A DNA stretch of 64,000 bases, taken from JAVBMP01 sp031552315. GTDB taxonomy: Bacteria; Desulfobacterota; Desulfovibrionia; Desulfovibrionales; Desulfovibrionaceae. Numbering within the stretch: the first letter of the stretch is position 1; each line of letters starts with the position of its first letter. Made by a program: the position numbers and the translations under genes. Of this stretch, positions 50,916-60,596 are shown piece by piece. The stretch covers positions 11,515 to 75,514 of the forward strand of contig JAVBMP010000072.1 in assembly GCA_031552315.1 (NCBI GenBank). The letters are read 5' to 3'. The notes beneath the pieces were generated by a model. It saw nothing but the letters and a program-made list of their open reading frames with translations. It did not search any database and was not told where the DNA came from.

Positions 50916-52967
50916 ATGACCAAGCCTGAAATACTTGCCCCGGCCGGAGACATGCCCGCCGCCCTGGCGGCCTTCGCTGCCGGCGCTGACGCGGTTTATC
51001 TGGGGTTGAAGCACTTTTCCGCCCGCATGGAGGCCGGCAACTTTTCCGCCACGGAATTGGCCCGCCTGTTGCAATTGGCCCACGCGGAAGGGCGGCGCGT
51101 GTACGTTGCCATGAACGTAATGCTGAAGCCGGGCGACGCGCCCGCCGTGGCCCGCAACATTGCCCGCATAAGCCGGGAACACGCCCCGGACGCCCTGATA
51201 ATTCAGGACCCGGCCATGGTGGAACTGGCCCGCCAGGCCGGTTTTGGCGGTGAACTGCACTTTTCCACCCTGGCGAACGTAAGCCACCAGGCCGCCTTGC
51301 AGGCGGTAAGGGACCTTGGGGCCACCCGGGCCATTATTCCGCGTGAACTTTCCATTGAAGAAATACGCCTGATGTCCGCCGCCCGCCCCGCCGGGCTGGA
51401 ACTGGAACTTTTTGTGCACGGCGCGCTGTGCTTTTGCGTTTCCGGCCGCTGCTGGTGGTCCAGCTACATGGGCGGCAAAAGCGGCTTGCGCGGGCGCTGC
51501 GTGCAGCCCTGCCGCCGGGTTTACAAACAAAAGGGCCGTGAAGGGCGCTTTTTTTCCTGCCGCGACCTTTCATTGGACGTGCTTACAAAACTGCTGCTGG
51601 AAATACCCGGCCTTACCAGCTGGAAGATTGAAGGGCGGCGCAAAAGCCCGCACTACGTCTATTACGCGGTAAGCGCCTACCGCACCTTGCGTGACAACCT
51701 TGAAGACCCGGCGGCCCGGCGTGAGGCTGTGGAGCTTTTGGAACTGGCCCTTGGCCGCCCCGGAACCCGCGCGCGGTTTTTGCCGCAAAAAGATACCCAC
51801 CCGGTAAGCCTTGAAGGCCAGACCGGTTCCGGCCTGCTTTGCGGCAAAATAAGCCTGGAAAAGGCCCCGGCGGCGGAAAAGGGCAAGGCCCCGCAGAAAG
51901 GCGGCAAACCGCAAGAAGCGTTGCAAATTGTGCTGAAGCCGCGTTTTGACCTGCTGGCGCAGGATTATTTGCGCATAGGCTATGAGGATGAAAGCTGGCA
52001 CACCACCCTGCCCGTGACCCGCCGGGTGCCCAAGGGCGGTTCCCTTACCCTTAACCTGCCCCGGCACAAAAGCCCCAAGGGCGGTACCCCGGTGTTTCTT
52101 ATTGACCGGCGTGAGCCGGAACTTACCGGCATTATTGCGGAATGGACAAAGCGCCTGCAAAAATACCCGGCCCCGGAACCGGATGTGAAAACCCTGCAAG
52201 CCCTTAACAGCTTTACCCCAACCCTGCCCCGTCCCGTGGCCGGGGGGCGCCCGCTGGACATAACCCTGCGCGGCTACCTGCCCCACGGGCGGGACGGCAA
52301 AAGCGGCGTAAAGCCCGGTTCCGTACAGGGCTTGTGGCTTTCCGCCCGGGCGCTGGATTCCGTTTCCCGCACGCTTTACAGCCGCCTTTCCTGGTGGCTG
52401 CCCCCGGTTATTTGGCCGGATGAGGAAGAAGGCTGGAAAAGGATGTTGCAGGCGGCCTTGCGCAACGGGGCGCGGCATTTTGTATGCAACGCGCCCTGGC
52501 AGGCGGCCCTGTTTGCTGACAAAAAAAACCTTGTTCTTACCGCCGGGCCTTTTTGTAACGTGGCCAGCGGCTTCAGCACCGTCACGCTGCGCTCGCTGGG
52601 CTTTGACGCGGCTATTGTAAGCCCGGAACTTGGCGCGGAAGACTACCTGGCCCTGCCGGGGCAAAGCGTGCTGCCTTTGGGCATTGTGCTGGGCGGTTTT
52701 TGGCCGGTGGGCATAAGCCGCCACAACGGCGGCGTGCTGAAGGCGGCGGAAGAATTTAACAGCCCCAAGGGGGAAGGCTTCTGGTACAAAAAATACGGGC
52801 AGAATATCTGGATATACCCCGCCTGGCCCCTTGACCTGAGCGCCCGCCGGGCGGAACTGGAAAAGGCCGGTTACAGCACCTTTATCACCATAGATGAAGC
52901 CCGCCCGCAAGGCCTTGGCGAAATAAAGCGCAGTTCTGAATTTAACTGGGATATCGGGGTGTTGTAG
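50916..52967 (+). CDS. U32-family peptidase / tRNA-rRNA hydroxylation-type protein
   Basis: 683 aa starting MTKPEILAPAGDMPAALAAF, with AAAGG seven bases before the ATG. The U32 signature is present around residues 165-205: ELFVHGALCFCVSGRC, SSYMGGKSGLRGRC then VQPCRRVY, supplying the four conserved Cys residues that bind a 4Fe-4S cluster. A TIM-barrel N-terminus (AAGADAVYLGLKHFSAR) and a long C-terminal region follow. Relatives include collagenase-like PrtC and the RNA-hydroxylating RlhA/TrhP. The length is closer to RlhA-type proteins. Peptidase activity is doubtful for these; RNA modification is the more likely role. Confidence 0.88.
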   Translation: MTKPEILAPAGDMPAALAAFAAGADAVYLGLKHFSARMEAGNFSATELARLLQLAHAEGRRVYVAMNVMLKPGDAPAVARNIARISREHAPDALIIQDPAMVELARQAGFGGELHFSTLANVSHQAALQAVRDLGATRAIIPRELSIEEIRLMSAARPAGLELELFVHGALCFCVSGRCWWSSYMGGKSGLRGRCVQPCRRVYKQKGREGRFFSCRDLSLDVLTKLLLEIPGLTSWKIEGRRKSPHYVYYAVSAYRTLRDNLEDPAARREAVELLELALGRPGTRARFLPQKDTHPVSLEGQTGSGLLCGKISLEKAPAAEKGKAPQKGGKPQEALQIVLKPRFDLLAQDYLRIGYEDESWHTTLPVTRRVPKGGSLTLNLPRHKSPKGGTPVFLIDRREPELTGIIAEWTKRLQKYPAPEPDVKTLQALNSFTPTLPRPVAGGRPLDITLRGYLPHGRDGKSGVKPGSVQGLWLSARALDSVSRTLYSRLSWWLPPVIWPDEEEGWKRMLQAALRNGARHFVCNAPWQAALFADKKNLVLTAGPFCNVASGFSTVTLRSLGFDAAIVSPELGAEDYLALPGQSVLPLGIVLGGFWPVGISRHNGGVLKAAEEFNSPKGEGFWYKKYGQNIWIYPAWPLDLSARRAELEKAGYSTFITIDEARPQGLGEIKRSSEFNWDIGVL

Positions 52968-53084
52968 GAATGGCGTGTGAGGGGATTTTTTAGAGTATTT
53001 TCAATTTTAAGGCAATCTGAAGCAGAACAATTATGACCAGCCCATTTCCAATGCCCCGTAGTGGCGCGGCATTGGAAATGGGCT

Positions 53085-53606
53085 TTATTGCATAGCCTTG
53101 CCCAGCGCCCGTTTGAGCATGCTTTTTATAACCAGGGCGTGAAAGGGGCGGACAAAGAAAAAATAGACGCGGCCAAGGGTATTTTTGAAATTGACCAGGG
53201 TAATGGCGGAAACTGTTTTGCCCTGTTCATCAGGTTCACCAGCGGCAATGTGAATGGACAGGTAGGCGTCCAGGTGTTTGTCCGCCAGCAGCAGCACTGT
53301 TTCAGCGGTATTTTTGGCAGGGACTGATATAAAGCGGTAAGCTTTGCCGGAACGGATGCATTTTATGAATTCGTCCGGGTTATCTTCTTCCGAACTTTGC
53401 AGGCCGACAAATTTCACCAGGAAGTTCCGCAGTTTGAAAAGGGCACTTACCCAGCCCGGCAGGGTGATCCAAAAATTGACCATGATGTCGTCTGGAGAAA
53501 TTTCTTTTTTAAAATCCGCATTGCAGGCATAGACGTCCGAATAGTCCGCCGGCAGGTAATTTTGCGTCAGGCTGTCCAAAGGGATCAGGCTTTTTTTAAT
53601 TTTCAT
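53085..53606 (-). CDS. DUF2867 domain protein
   Basis: 173 aa starting MKIKKSLIPLDSLTQNYLPA, with GTGGG close before the ATG; an in-frame GTG at 53618 is an alternative. The sequence matches the DUF2867 pattern: YADVYACNADF-like start (YSDVYACNADF), WITLPGWVSALFKLRNFLVK, LLLADKHLDAYLSIHI and the ending FFFVRPFHALVIKSML. DUF2867 often follows an SDR-like domain and is of unknown function; here it stands alone. Confidence 0.75.
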   Translation of the reverse strand: MKIKKSLIPLDSLTQNYLPADYSDVYACNADFKKEISPDDIMVNFWITLPGWVSALFKLRNFLVKFVGLQSSEEDNPDEFIKCIRSGKAYRFISVPAKNTAETVLLLADKHLDAYLSIHIAAGEPDEQGKTVSAITLVNFKNTLGRVYFFFVRPFHALVIKSMLKRALGKAMQ

Positions 53607-53859
53607 TTTTCCCACCACGTAGCCTGTTCAGACAAGTCACCATATAACCTGCCGAGGGGTCGCGGGGAGTTCAACTCCCCGCGCGGGGTTCAGGGGCAGA
53701 GCCCCTGAGGTTGTTGACAAAGTTTTCTTGTCAACCGCCCGCCGCGTAGGCGTAGGCGGCATTCATTGCCGCCGTGAAGCGCCGTTTAGGCATGCCTTTA
53801 CAAACCCCGGCCTTGCGGGGTTTGTCGTTAATCCAGGAAGCAGAGCCCCTGAGGCTGTT
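53607..53859. repeat. Family C repeats between DUF2867 and the PAS kinase
   Basis: 53653-53709 is a reverse copy of 40109-40176 (GAGGGGTCGCGGGGAGTTCA, CGCGGGGTTCAGGGGCAGAG, CCCCTGAGG). Then TTGACAAAGTTTTCTTGTCAA forms a hairpin (53717-53737). CAGAGCCCCTGAGGCTG recurs at 53840-53856. A plus-strand frame here is not called. Confidence 0.7.
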
Positions 53860-56800
53860 CTATTCCGCCGCGCAGCGCTGCATAAGCGCTTCTGTAAGGT
53901 GAATGGCCTCGTGGAATTTGTAAAGGGCTATGACATCTGTCAGTTCTTGCAGGCTGTCCATGATGTCTTGGGGCAGGTCGGCCTTGCGCAGATCCGCCAA
54001 AATTTCCTTGGCCCGCAGCACCCGGCGGCCTTGCATGTGCGTCATCAGTTCTTGCAGGCGTCCGGCCAGGTGGTTAAGGTCGGCTTTTTCCGTCTGGCGG
54101 GCTTCCGGCGCGGGGGCGTCTTCCGCCGCGCGGCGGCGTTCCGGCGCCCATTTGGCAATGGTTTTGAAAAGCTCTTCCTGTTCCACGGGTTTGGTTATGT
54201 GGTCATTCATGCCCGCTTCCAGGCTTTTTTCCCGGTCGCCCACCATGGCGTGGGCGGTCATGGCTATTATGGGCAGTTTGGCGAAGCGCGGGTCCTTGCG
54301 CAGGCGGGCGGTGGCGGTTATGCCATCCATTTCCGGCATTTGAATATCCATAAGCACCAGGTCAAACGGGTATTTTTGCAGAAGTTTTATCACTTCAAAC
54401 CCGTTGTTGGCAATGGTGACCTTAACCTGGGCCAGGGCAAGCATTTCACTGGCAACTATCTGGTTTATTTCATTGTCTTCAGCAAGCAGCACTTCAAGGC
54501 CGCGCAGCTTGTCTTCTTCCACCATATTGTTTTTATGCGTGTTTTTGTTTTGTTTTTCCGCTGAAGTGCCGCGCATTATGCCCATAATGGCCGCGTAGGT
54601 GCTGTTTATAGTAAGCGGTTTGATTAACGCGCCGGTAACGCCAAGGGCCTGCACGGCCTTAAGGGTTTCATCACTCCAGTATTCCGCGCTAAGGGCCAGG
54701 GTTTTTTTGGTTTTTTGCAGACGCTGGGCAAGGTTGCACACGGCCTGTTTTTCTTCTTCCGGCAGGTTCCAGTCCAGCAGCATAAGGTCAAAGGGGCGCG
54801 GGGCGTCTTGCAGAACAAGTTCCGCTTCCGCCGCGCTGGACGCCATGTGCGGTTTGCAGCCAAGGGCGCGCAAGATTTCTTCCATGCGGGCAAGGGCGTT
54901 CAGCCTGTCGTCCACGGCCAGCACATTAAGGCCGGAAAGTTCCGTCCCTATGTTGGCGTGCAGGGTTTTTGCGTCTTCGCGCCTGAAGCGGGCGCTGAAG
55001 TGGAAGATTGACCCGTTGCCTTCATTCGGGCGGCAGCCTATTTCACCGCCCATCATGCCGACAAGGTTTTTGCATATGGCAAGGCCAAGGCCTGTGCCGC
55101 CGTAGCGCCGGGTGGTGGATGTATCCGCCTGGGTGAAGGGGGAAAAAAGCTTGTCCGCCTGGGCCTGGGTAAGGCCTATGCCGGTATCCGCCACTTCAAA
55201 GGAAATCAGGGCGCTGTGGGCGTCGGCTTCCAGCAGGCTTACGCGCAGGGTAATGTCGCCTTCATTGGTGAATTTTACCGCGTTGCTTAAAAGGTTTATC
55301 AGCACCTGATGCAGGCGTAGCGGGTCACCCACCAGGGTCATGGGCAGTTCCGGGCTGATGTCCAGAAAGAGTTCCAGCTGTTTTTCCACTGTTTTGGGCA
55401 AAATTATATCTGTGGCCCGGCGCAGGATATCTTCCGTGCCAAAGGGCACTTCTTCCATTTCCATTTTGCCGGCTTCTATTTTGGAAAAGTCCAGAATGTC
55501 GTTGAGGATGCGCAAGAGCGCCCGGGCGGAATGTTCCGATTTTTCCAGGTAGTCGCGCTGGCGGGCGTTGAGTTCCGTATTCAGCACCAGGTTTGTCATG
55601 CCCAGAATCGCGTTCATGGGGGTGCGTATTTCATGGCTCATATTCGCCAAAAAGTCGCTTTTGGCGCGGGCGCTTTCTTCCGCCACTTCTTTTGCCAGCA
55701 GAATTTCCCGTTCCTTTTCGCGCATTTCGCTTATGTCCATGAACCAGGCCATTATGCAGGGTTCTTCATAATATTCCGCGGTAAAGGCGTTGGTAAGCAT
55801 TTCCTTTACGCTGCCGTCGGCTGTTTTGACGGCTATTACGCGCCAGGCCACGTTGCCGGCGCTGGTTATGGAATCAAAAAAGTCCTGTTTTTCCTGTTCT
55901 TCCGCAAAAAAGTCGTCCAGACTGCTTGTTGTGCTTATGCCCAAAAATTCCTGAGCATAGGGCGCAACAAAGGCAATGGCGCCATTTACCAGAATAAGGA
56001 AGCATATTGGGCTGTTATCCAGTATTTTTTTCAACAGCACCCGTTCTTTGTCCAGCGCGCTTTGCTTGGCCTTGAGTTCCCGCAGGTCCTTGGTGTAGCC
56101 CACAACAATGTAGGTATCGCCGTGTTCCACGCGCACCAGGGTTATTTCTGAAGGGATGGGGGTGCCGTCCAGCAGCTGGTGCATCCATTCAAATTGCTCA
56201 CGTCCTTCGGCAAAGGCCCGGGTAATATGTTCCGTGGCCACTTCCGCGCTGGGCCGGCCATCGGGCTGAAATTCCGGTGAAAGCTCAAAAAAGCGGTCAA
56301 GGTATTCCTGTTTGCTTTTCAGTTCAAACAGCTTGGCGGCGGCCTCATTGCAGTCTATGTTGTTGAAATCCATATCCCAGAAGTTGCAGCACAGGGGCGT
56401 GCTGTCCAGCATTATGCGCAGCCGCTCGTCCGCCTCGTGCACTTCTGTTATGTCATAGATGGTTTCAAGGTGGCCGGTCTGGTTGCCCTGCTGGTCAAAC
56501 AGGTAGGAGGCGTGGCCCTGAAAATAGCGCTGGATGGAAGGGTTGAAAAGCACAAAGGAATTTTTGCCTTCTTCAAGGTAGCCCAGGCCGGAACCGGGGT
56601 TGCCGTTGGCGTCTACCCCCCATTGCAAATAGGGGCTGCCTATATCTTCATCCCGCCCGCTTATCCACATGAAGTTGGTGGCCGGCTCATTCATGTAGCT
56701 GTAATTTTTATCGGTATCTGTAATGAACACGGGGAAGGGGATGTTATCGATAATTGACTTGTACCACCACATCTGTTCTGTAATGAACTTGAAAACGCCA

Positions 56801-57411
56801 AGCACGTCCGGCACAAAATTTTCCGCGGAGTGCAAAAAACCTTCCCGTCTGGAGCTTACCATGCGGCGCTCCAGGTTGGCCTCAAGCCCCAGGGTGGAGC
56901 TTATCGCCTTAAGTTCATTGCGAATTTCTGTAAGCGCCCGCTGCTTTTCCTGCCCCAGGCTCAAGTTGCACTCTGTCCGGGTAAGGCGCAGTTCTTCATT
57001 GGTGTCCAGAATTTGCAGAATAAGGCAGACCTCGCGCTGGTCGCCATCTTCCGTTACCCACAGGCCGCCGGTAAGGCGGGCTTGCAGCCAGGAATCATGT
57101 TCCAGATTGTGGCAAAGGAAGGATTCTGTGACGGAAAGGAACTTGCCGTCATAGCATTCTTCAAGGCGCTGGGCCAGGGTGCGGGTATCATCCGGGTGGA
57201 TGAAAAGGGTCAGAAAGTTGTCCCATTGGAACAGGTTTTCCGTTGTGCCCAGAATTAGGCAGGCAGTTTCATCAAAACGCACCATTGGCCCGTCATCATT
57301 GACAAAAATTGTCCAGAAGCCGCAATTCGCATTTTGCAGGGCCCGGTAAAAGTTTGCCGCCTTTTGTTGGGTGGGTGTGAAGGATTTGTCTTTCAACTGA
57401 CTGTCTGACAT
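53860..57411 (-). CDS. Hybrid sensor histidine kinase with four PAS domains and two receivers
   Basis: 1183 aa, no transmembrane segment. PAS-like domains at about 17-145, 215-325, 330-445 and 455-565; HisKA with H593 in NMSHEIRTPMNAILG; HATPase with NLLSNAVKFT, DTGIGLTQ and GGTGLGLAIC; REC1 (LAVDDRLNALARM...LLDWNLPEEE), REC2 (LLAEDNEINQIV...LMDIQMPEMDG). The C-terminal ~70 residues are helical but lack a clear HPt histidine. It follows the rarA-like gene by 12 bp, the last gene of a probable gcvT-rsmE-rarA-kinase run. It is a cytoplasmic sensor with many possible ligands or redox inputs. REC1 shows a degenerate surround (DDR), which may weaken its phosphorylation. Confidence 0.9.
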   Translation of the reverse strand: MSDSQLKDKSFTPTQQKAANFYRALQNANCGFWTIFVNDDGPMVRFDETACLILGTTENLFQWDNFLTLFIHPDDTRTLAQRLEECYDGKFLSVTESFLCHNLEHDSWLQARLTGGLWVTEDGDQREVCLILQILDTNEELRLTRTECNLSLGQEKQRALTEIRNELKAISSTLGLEANLERRMVSSRREGFLHSAENFVPDVLGVFKFITEQMWWYKSIIDNIPFPVFITDTDKNYSYMNEPATNFMWISGRDEDIGSPYLQWGVDANGNPGSGLGYLEEGKNSFVLFNPSIQRYFQGHASYLFDQQGNQTGHLETIYDITEVHEADERLRIMLDSTPLCCNFWDMDFNNIDCNEAAAKLFELKSKQEYLDRFFELSPEFQPDGRPSAEVATEHITRAFAEGREQFEWMHQLLDGTPIPSEITLVRVEHGDTYIVVGYTKDLRELKAKQSALDKERVLLKKILDNSPICFLILVNGAIAFVAPYAQEFLGISTTSSLDDFFAEEQEKQDFFDSITSAGNVAWRVIAVKTADGSVKEMLTNAFTAEYYEEPCIMAWFMDISEMREKEREILLAKEVAEESARAKSDFLANMSHEIRTPMNAILGMTNLVLNTELNARQRDYLEKSEHSARALLRILNDILDFSKIEAGKMEMEEVPFGTEDILRRATDIILPKTVEKQLELFLDISPELPMTLVGDPLRLHQVLINLLSNAVKFTNEGDITLRVSLLEADAHSALISFEVADTGIGLTQAQADKLFSPFTQADTSTTRRYGGTGLGLAICKNLVGMMGGEIGCRPNEGNGSIFHFSARFRREDAKTLHANIGTELSGLNVLAVDDRLNALARMEEILRALGCKPHMASSAAEAELVLQDAPRPFDLMLLDWNLPEEEKQAVCNLAQRLQKTKKTLALSAEYWSDETLKAVQALGVTGALIKPLTINSTYAAIMGIMRGTSAEKQNKNTHKNNMVEEDKLRGLEVLLAEDNEINQIVASEMLALAQVKVTIANNGFEVIKLLQKYPFDLVLMDIQMPEMDGITATARLRKDPRFAKLPIIAMTAHAMVGDREKSLEAGMNDHITKPVEQEELFKTIAKWAPERRRAAEDAPAPEARQTEKADLNHLAGRLQELMTHMQGRRVLRAKEILADLRKADLPQDIMDSLQELTDVIALYKFHEAIHLTEALMQRCAAE

Positions 57412-57423
57412 TTTTGCTGTGCC

Positions 57424-58647
57424 TTACGGTTTGTTTTTTGATGCGCTTTTATTCTTTTTCCACCAGGCGGAGAGCCGGGCTTCTTCCCCGGACGCCTTGG
57501 AAATGTAGAATGTTTTGCCGGCGACATCATCCGGCAGGTATTGCTGTTCAACCCAGGCATCCTGAAAATTGTGCGGATACTTATATCCTTTGCCATAACC
57601 CCATTCTTTTTGCAACTTTGAAGAAGGATTACGCAAGTGCAAAGGCACAGGTTTTGGCCCGTGTTCCTTTATTTCTTTGCTGGCGTTAAGGTAAGCGGCG
57701 TAGGCGCTGTTGCTTTTGCGGGCCAGGGCAAGGTAGATGCAGGTTTCCGCCAGGGGCAAAAAGCCTTCCGGCATGCCGACAAATTCCACGGCCTGCTGGC
57801 AGGATACCGCCATGGTAAGGGCGGCCGGGTCTGCCAGGCCAACATCTTCGGCGGCAGAAAGTATAAGGCGGCGGCAGATGAAGCGCGGGTCTTCCCCGCC
57901 TTCCAGCAGGCAGGCCAGGTAGTACAGGGCGGCGTCCGGGTCGCTGCCGCGTATGGATTTTATAAGGGCGGACGCAAGGTCATAGTGGCTGTCGCCGCCT
58001 TTGTCGTGCCTTATGACAATTTCCGGCAGCAGGGCGCGCATTTCTTCAATCCCGCGCTGTTCTTCCGGTATGGCGGTGATATATTCCACCAGGTTAAGCA
58101 GGGTGCGGGCGTCGCCGCCGCAGAGGGAGGCCAGCATTTCCAGCACTTCTTCCGCCAGGTTCAGGCCCTGCTTTTCCGCCCCGCGCCGGGCAAGTTCAAG
58201 CAGTTCGGAATGAACCAGTGGGCGCAGGCGCAGCACATGCAGGCGGGAAAGCAGTTGGCGGGTAACGCAGTAGGAAGGGTTTTCCGTTGTGGTGGCTATC
58301 ATGACCAGCTCTCCGCTTTCCAGCAGAGGCAGAAAAAAGTCTTGTTGCGCCTTGGAAAAGCGGTGCAGTTCATCCAGCACCAGCACGTCCGTTCCGGCAA
58401 GGCTGCGCCGCAGTTGCTGAAGGCCCGCTTCCGGCGCGCTAAGGCGGGTTACCTTTTTGCCGTGCGCCTTGGCCAGCAGCAGGGCCAGGGTGGATTTTCC
58501 GCAGCCTGGCGGCCCGAACAGCAGCAGGCTGGGCAAGCGTTCTGCCCGCAAAAGATTTTCCAGCCGGCCGCGCAGGTGGTCTTGCCCGACGAACTGATCC
58601 AGCAGTTCCGGGCGCATGCGTTCCGGCAGGGGGCTGACTATGCTCAT
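57424..58647 (-). CDS. rarA: RarA/MgsA-type AAA+ ATPase
   Basis: 407 aa starting MSIVSPLPERMRPELLDQFV; the start overlaps the rsmE stop as ATGA, and the longer frame to 59079 is antisense-like noise. Walker A GPPGCGKST, Walker B VLVLDELHRF, sensor 1 ATTTENPSYCV, and the RarA-specific C-terminal region DYDLASALIKSIRGSDPDAAL-like segment (HYDLASALIKSIRGSDPDAA) with the tetramerisation domain (WGYGKGYKYPHNF). RarA acts at stalled replication forks and in recombination. Translationally coupled to rsmE. Confidence 0.93.
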   Translation of the reverse strand: MSIVSPLPERMRPELLDQFVGQDHLRGRLENLLRAERLPSLLLFGPPGCGKSTLALLLAKAHGKKVTRLSAPEAGLQQLRRSLAGTDVLVLDELHRFSKAQQDFFLPLLESGELVMIATTTENPSYCVTRQLLSRLHVLRLRPLVHSELLELARRGAEKQGLNLAEEVLEMLASLCGGDARTLLNLVEYITAIPEEQRGIEEMRALLPEIVIRHDKGGDSHYDLASALIKSIRGSDPDAALYYLACLLEGGEDPRFICRRLILSAAEDVGLADPAALTMAVSCQQAVEFVGMPEGFLPLAETCIYLALARKSNSAYAAYLNASKEIKEHGPKPVPLHLRNPSSKLQKEWGYGKGYKYPHNFQDAWVEQQYLPDDVAGKTFYISKASGEEARLSAWWKKNKSASKNKP

Positions 58648-59414
58648 GGTTTGAACCGCGCAAGTTCTTTGCCCCACCAGGCCAGGCCAAGGCAGAGCAG
58701 GGCGGCGGTTTCCCAACGCAAAATGCGTTCCCCCAGGCTTAGGGGTTGGAAACCGGCTTCGGTAAATATTTTCATTTCCGCCTGGCTGATGCCGCCTTCC
58801 GGCCCCAGCACAAAGAGGCAATTTTCCTGCCGCAGCATTTCCGGGCTTAGCATCTGGCTGTGTTCGGCCTCTTCCCACAGCACATAGGCCGTGTTGAAGT
58901 TTTGGCGCGTGGCGGCCAGTTCCGCCGCCCCGCCGGGCAGGGTGCGCAACTCCGGCAGCCAAGGGTTTTTGCATTGCTTGGCCCCGGCAATAAGCTGGCC
59001 CTTCCAGCCTTCTACCGCTTCCGGGTCTGTCTGCGCGTTGGGCATTTTGCCCTGGCTGCGTTCCGCCTGCCAAAACCACAGCCCGCCCGCTTCAAGCTCC
59101 ACCGCCTTTTCCAGCAGCCAGGAACGGCGCAGGCCCTTGTTGTAGCCCATAGCAAGGGTGTGCCCGCCGGGGCGCGGGTGCAGGGTTATTTCCAGCGCTT
59201 CCAGTTCCGCGGCCTTTTTTTGCAGGGCGCGCAGGCAAAAACGCCCGCTGCGCCCGCAACCGTCAAGCAGTTCCAGCTCGTCACCCGGCCGCATGCGCAG
59301 CACCTTGGCAAGGTGCGTAAATTCGCCGCCTTGCAAAAGCAGGCTTTGCCCGGGCTGCTCCGGGCGCTTGCCCAATTCACCCCATTCTTCGGGCGCAAGA
59401 TAAAAGCTGTGCAT
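58644..59414 (-). CDS. rsmE: 16S rRNA (uracil-1498-N3) methyltransferase
   Basis: 256 aa. RsmE methylates U1498 of 16S rRNA with SAM. The N-terminal PUA-like part has HLAKVLRMRPGDELELLDG; the SPOUT knot has LFVLGPEGGISQAEMKIF, then LSLGERILRWETAAL. The helix GYNKGLRRSWLLEKAVELE corresponds to the usual KGDRME...EKATELG region. It starts 5 bp after the gcvT stop and overlaps rarA by 4 bp, so the three are coupled. The ribosome-binding site is weak, as expected for a coupled gene. Confidence 0.93.
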   Translation of the reverse strand: MHSFYLAPEEWGELGKRPEQPGQSLLLQGGEFTHLAKVLRMRPGDELELLDGCGRSGRFCLRALQKKAAELEALEITLHPRPGGHTLAMGYNKGLRRSWLLEKAVELEAGGLWFWQAERSQGKMPNAQTDPEAVEGWKGQLIAGAKQCKNPWLPELRTLPGGAAELAATRQNFNTAYVLWEEAEHSQMLSPEMLRQENCLFVLGPEGGISQAEMKIFTEAGFQPLSLGERILRWETAALLCLGLAWWGKELARFKP

Positions 59415-59419
59415 GGCGG

Positions 59420-60523
59420 TCAGGAAAGTTTTTTGCGCGCGGTGCCTTTGTCATAAAAGGGCAGCGCGGCGCGTTTGGCGGGCAGTTGAACCTTGTCCGC
59501 CTGAATGACATATTCTTCCTTTTCCGCTTCCGCCTTGTCGATATAAGCCAAGGCCACGGCGCAACCCAAAGAGGGCGCGAAGGAACCGCTGGTGACCACG
59601 CCAACCTGTTTGTCGCTGCCGGGCAGCAACACCGGGTTGCCGTGACGGGCGCTGCGGCGGCCTTCAATGCGCAGGGGCACAAGTATTTCTTTGGTGTTCA
59701 TGGCCCCGGCGCGGCCCACGTATTCCGCCTCTGAAGTGAGCATGCCGCTGTAACCGGCTTCCGCCGGGGAATGTTGCTCGTCCAGGTCTTGCCCGTACAG
59801 GGGCAGGCCGGCTTCAAGCCGCAGGGTGTCACGCGCGCCCAGCCCGGCGGGTTTTACGCGCTGGTCTGCCACAAGGGCCAGCCACAGGGCTTCCACATGG
59901 CGGGCGCTTACATAAAGTTCAAAGCCCAGTTCGCCGGTGTAGCCGGTGCGGCTTACCAGTATGGGTTCATTCTTGTAGGTGGCGGTTTTAAAGGCGAAAT
60001 AGGGCATGCGCCAGTCGCCGGGCAGCACGCTTTCAAGCACTTCAAGTGAAAGCGGACCTTGCAGGTCTATTTTGCCGACCTTGTCGGAAATGTTTTGCGC
60101 GGTAATGTCGGCGGGCAGGCGGTCACGCACGGCGGCGAAGTCTTTTTCCGCGCAGGCGGCGTTCACCACCAGCAAAAAGCGTTCTCCGGCCTGGCTGGGG
60201 GCCAGGTGATAGGCGATAAGGTCGTCCATGATGCCGCCCTGTTCATTAAGCAAAAAGCCGTAACGGCAGCGTCCGGGGGCCAGGGTGGCCAGGTTGGTGC
60301 TTAACGCCCGGCCAAGTTTGTTCACCAGGTCAGCCCCGGTAAGGAGAATTTCGCCCATGTGGCAGATATCAAACACTGCCGCGCTTTCACGGGTATGTTT
60401 GTGTTCATCTATAATGCCGGAATACTGGATGGGCATATCCCAGTCCGCGAAAGAGGCCATTTTGGCGCCCTGGGCCACATGCCAGGCGTGCAGCGGGGTT
60501 TTGAGCAAATTTTCGCTATCCAT
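59420..60523 (-). CDS. gcvT: Aminomethyltransferase (glycine cleavage T protein)
   Basis: 367 aa; AAAGGTG before the ATG. GcvT transfers the methylene group from the H-protein-bound intermediate to tetrahydrofolate. Family landmarks: FADWDMPIQYSGIIDEHKHT, AAVFDICHMGEI with the key Asp, GGIMDDLIAYH, SRTGYTGELGFELYV, GARDTLRLEAGLPLYG and FAPSLGCAVALAYI. No gcvH or gcvP is near, unlike the usual cluster, so the rest of the cleavage system must be elsewhere. No glycine riboswitch was seen in the 73-bp upstream gap. Confidence 0.94.
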   Translation of the reverse strand: MDSENLLKTPLHAWHVAQGAKMASFADWDMPIQYSGIIDEHKHTRESAAVFDICHMGEILLTGADLVNKLGRALSTNLATLAPGRCRYGFLLNEQGGIMDDLIAYHLAPSQAGERFLLVVNAACAEKDFAAVRDRLPADITAQNISDKVGKIDLQGPLSLEVLESVLPGDWRMPYFAFKTATYKNEPILVSRTGYTGELGFELYVSARHVEALWLALVADQRVKPAGLGARDTLRLEAGLPLYGQDLDEQHSPAEAGYSGMLTSEAEYVGRAGAMNTKEILVPLRIEGRRSARHGNPVLLPGSDKQVGVVTSGSFAPSLGCAVALAYIDKAEAEKEEYVIQADKVQLPAKRAALPFYDKGTARKKLS

Positions 60524-60596
60524 TTGATCACCTTTGTATTTTTATTGTTTGAATTATGTGATTTTGGGCCGGGCAAATTATTCGGGAATTACCTTA

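Noticed and set aside
58648..59079. Extension of the rarA frame to 59079
   Set aside because: It runs through rsmE in another frame. The ATGA overlap at 58644-58647 gives a natural start for RarA at its normal N-terminus.
60524..60596. Glycine riboswitch before gcvT
   Set aside because: The gap to the upstream gene is only 73 bp and no glycine-aptamer pattern is seen.
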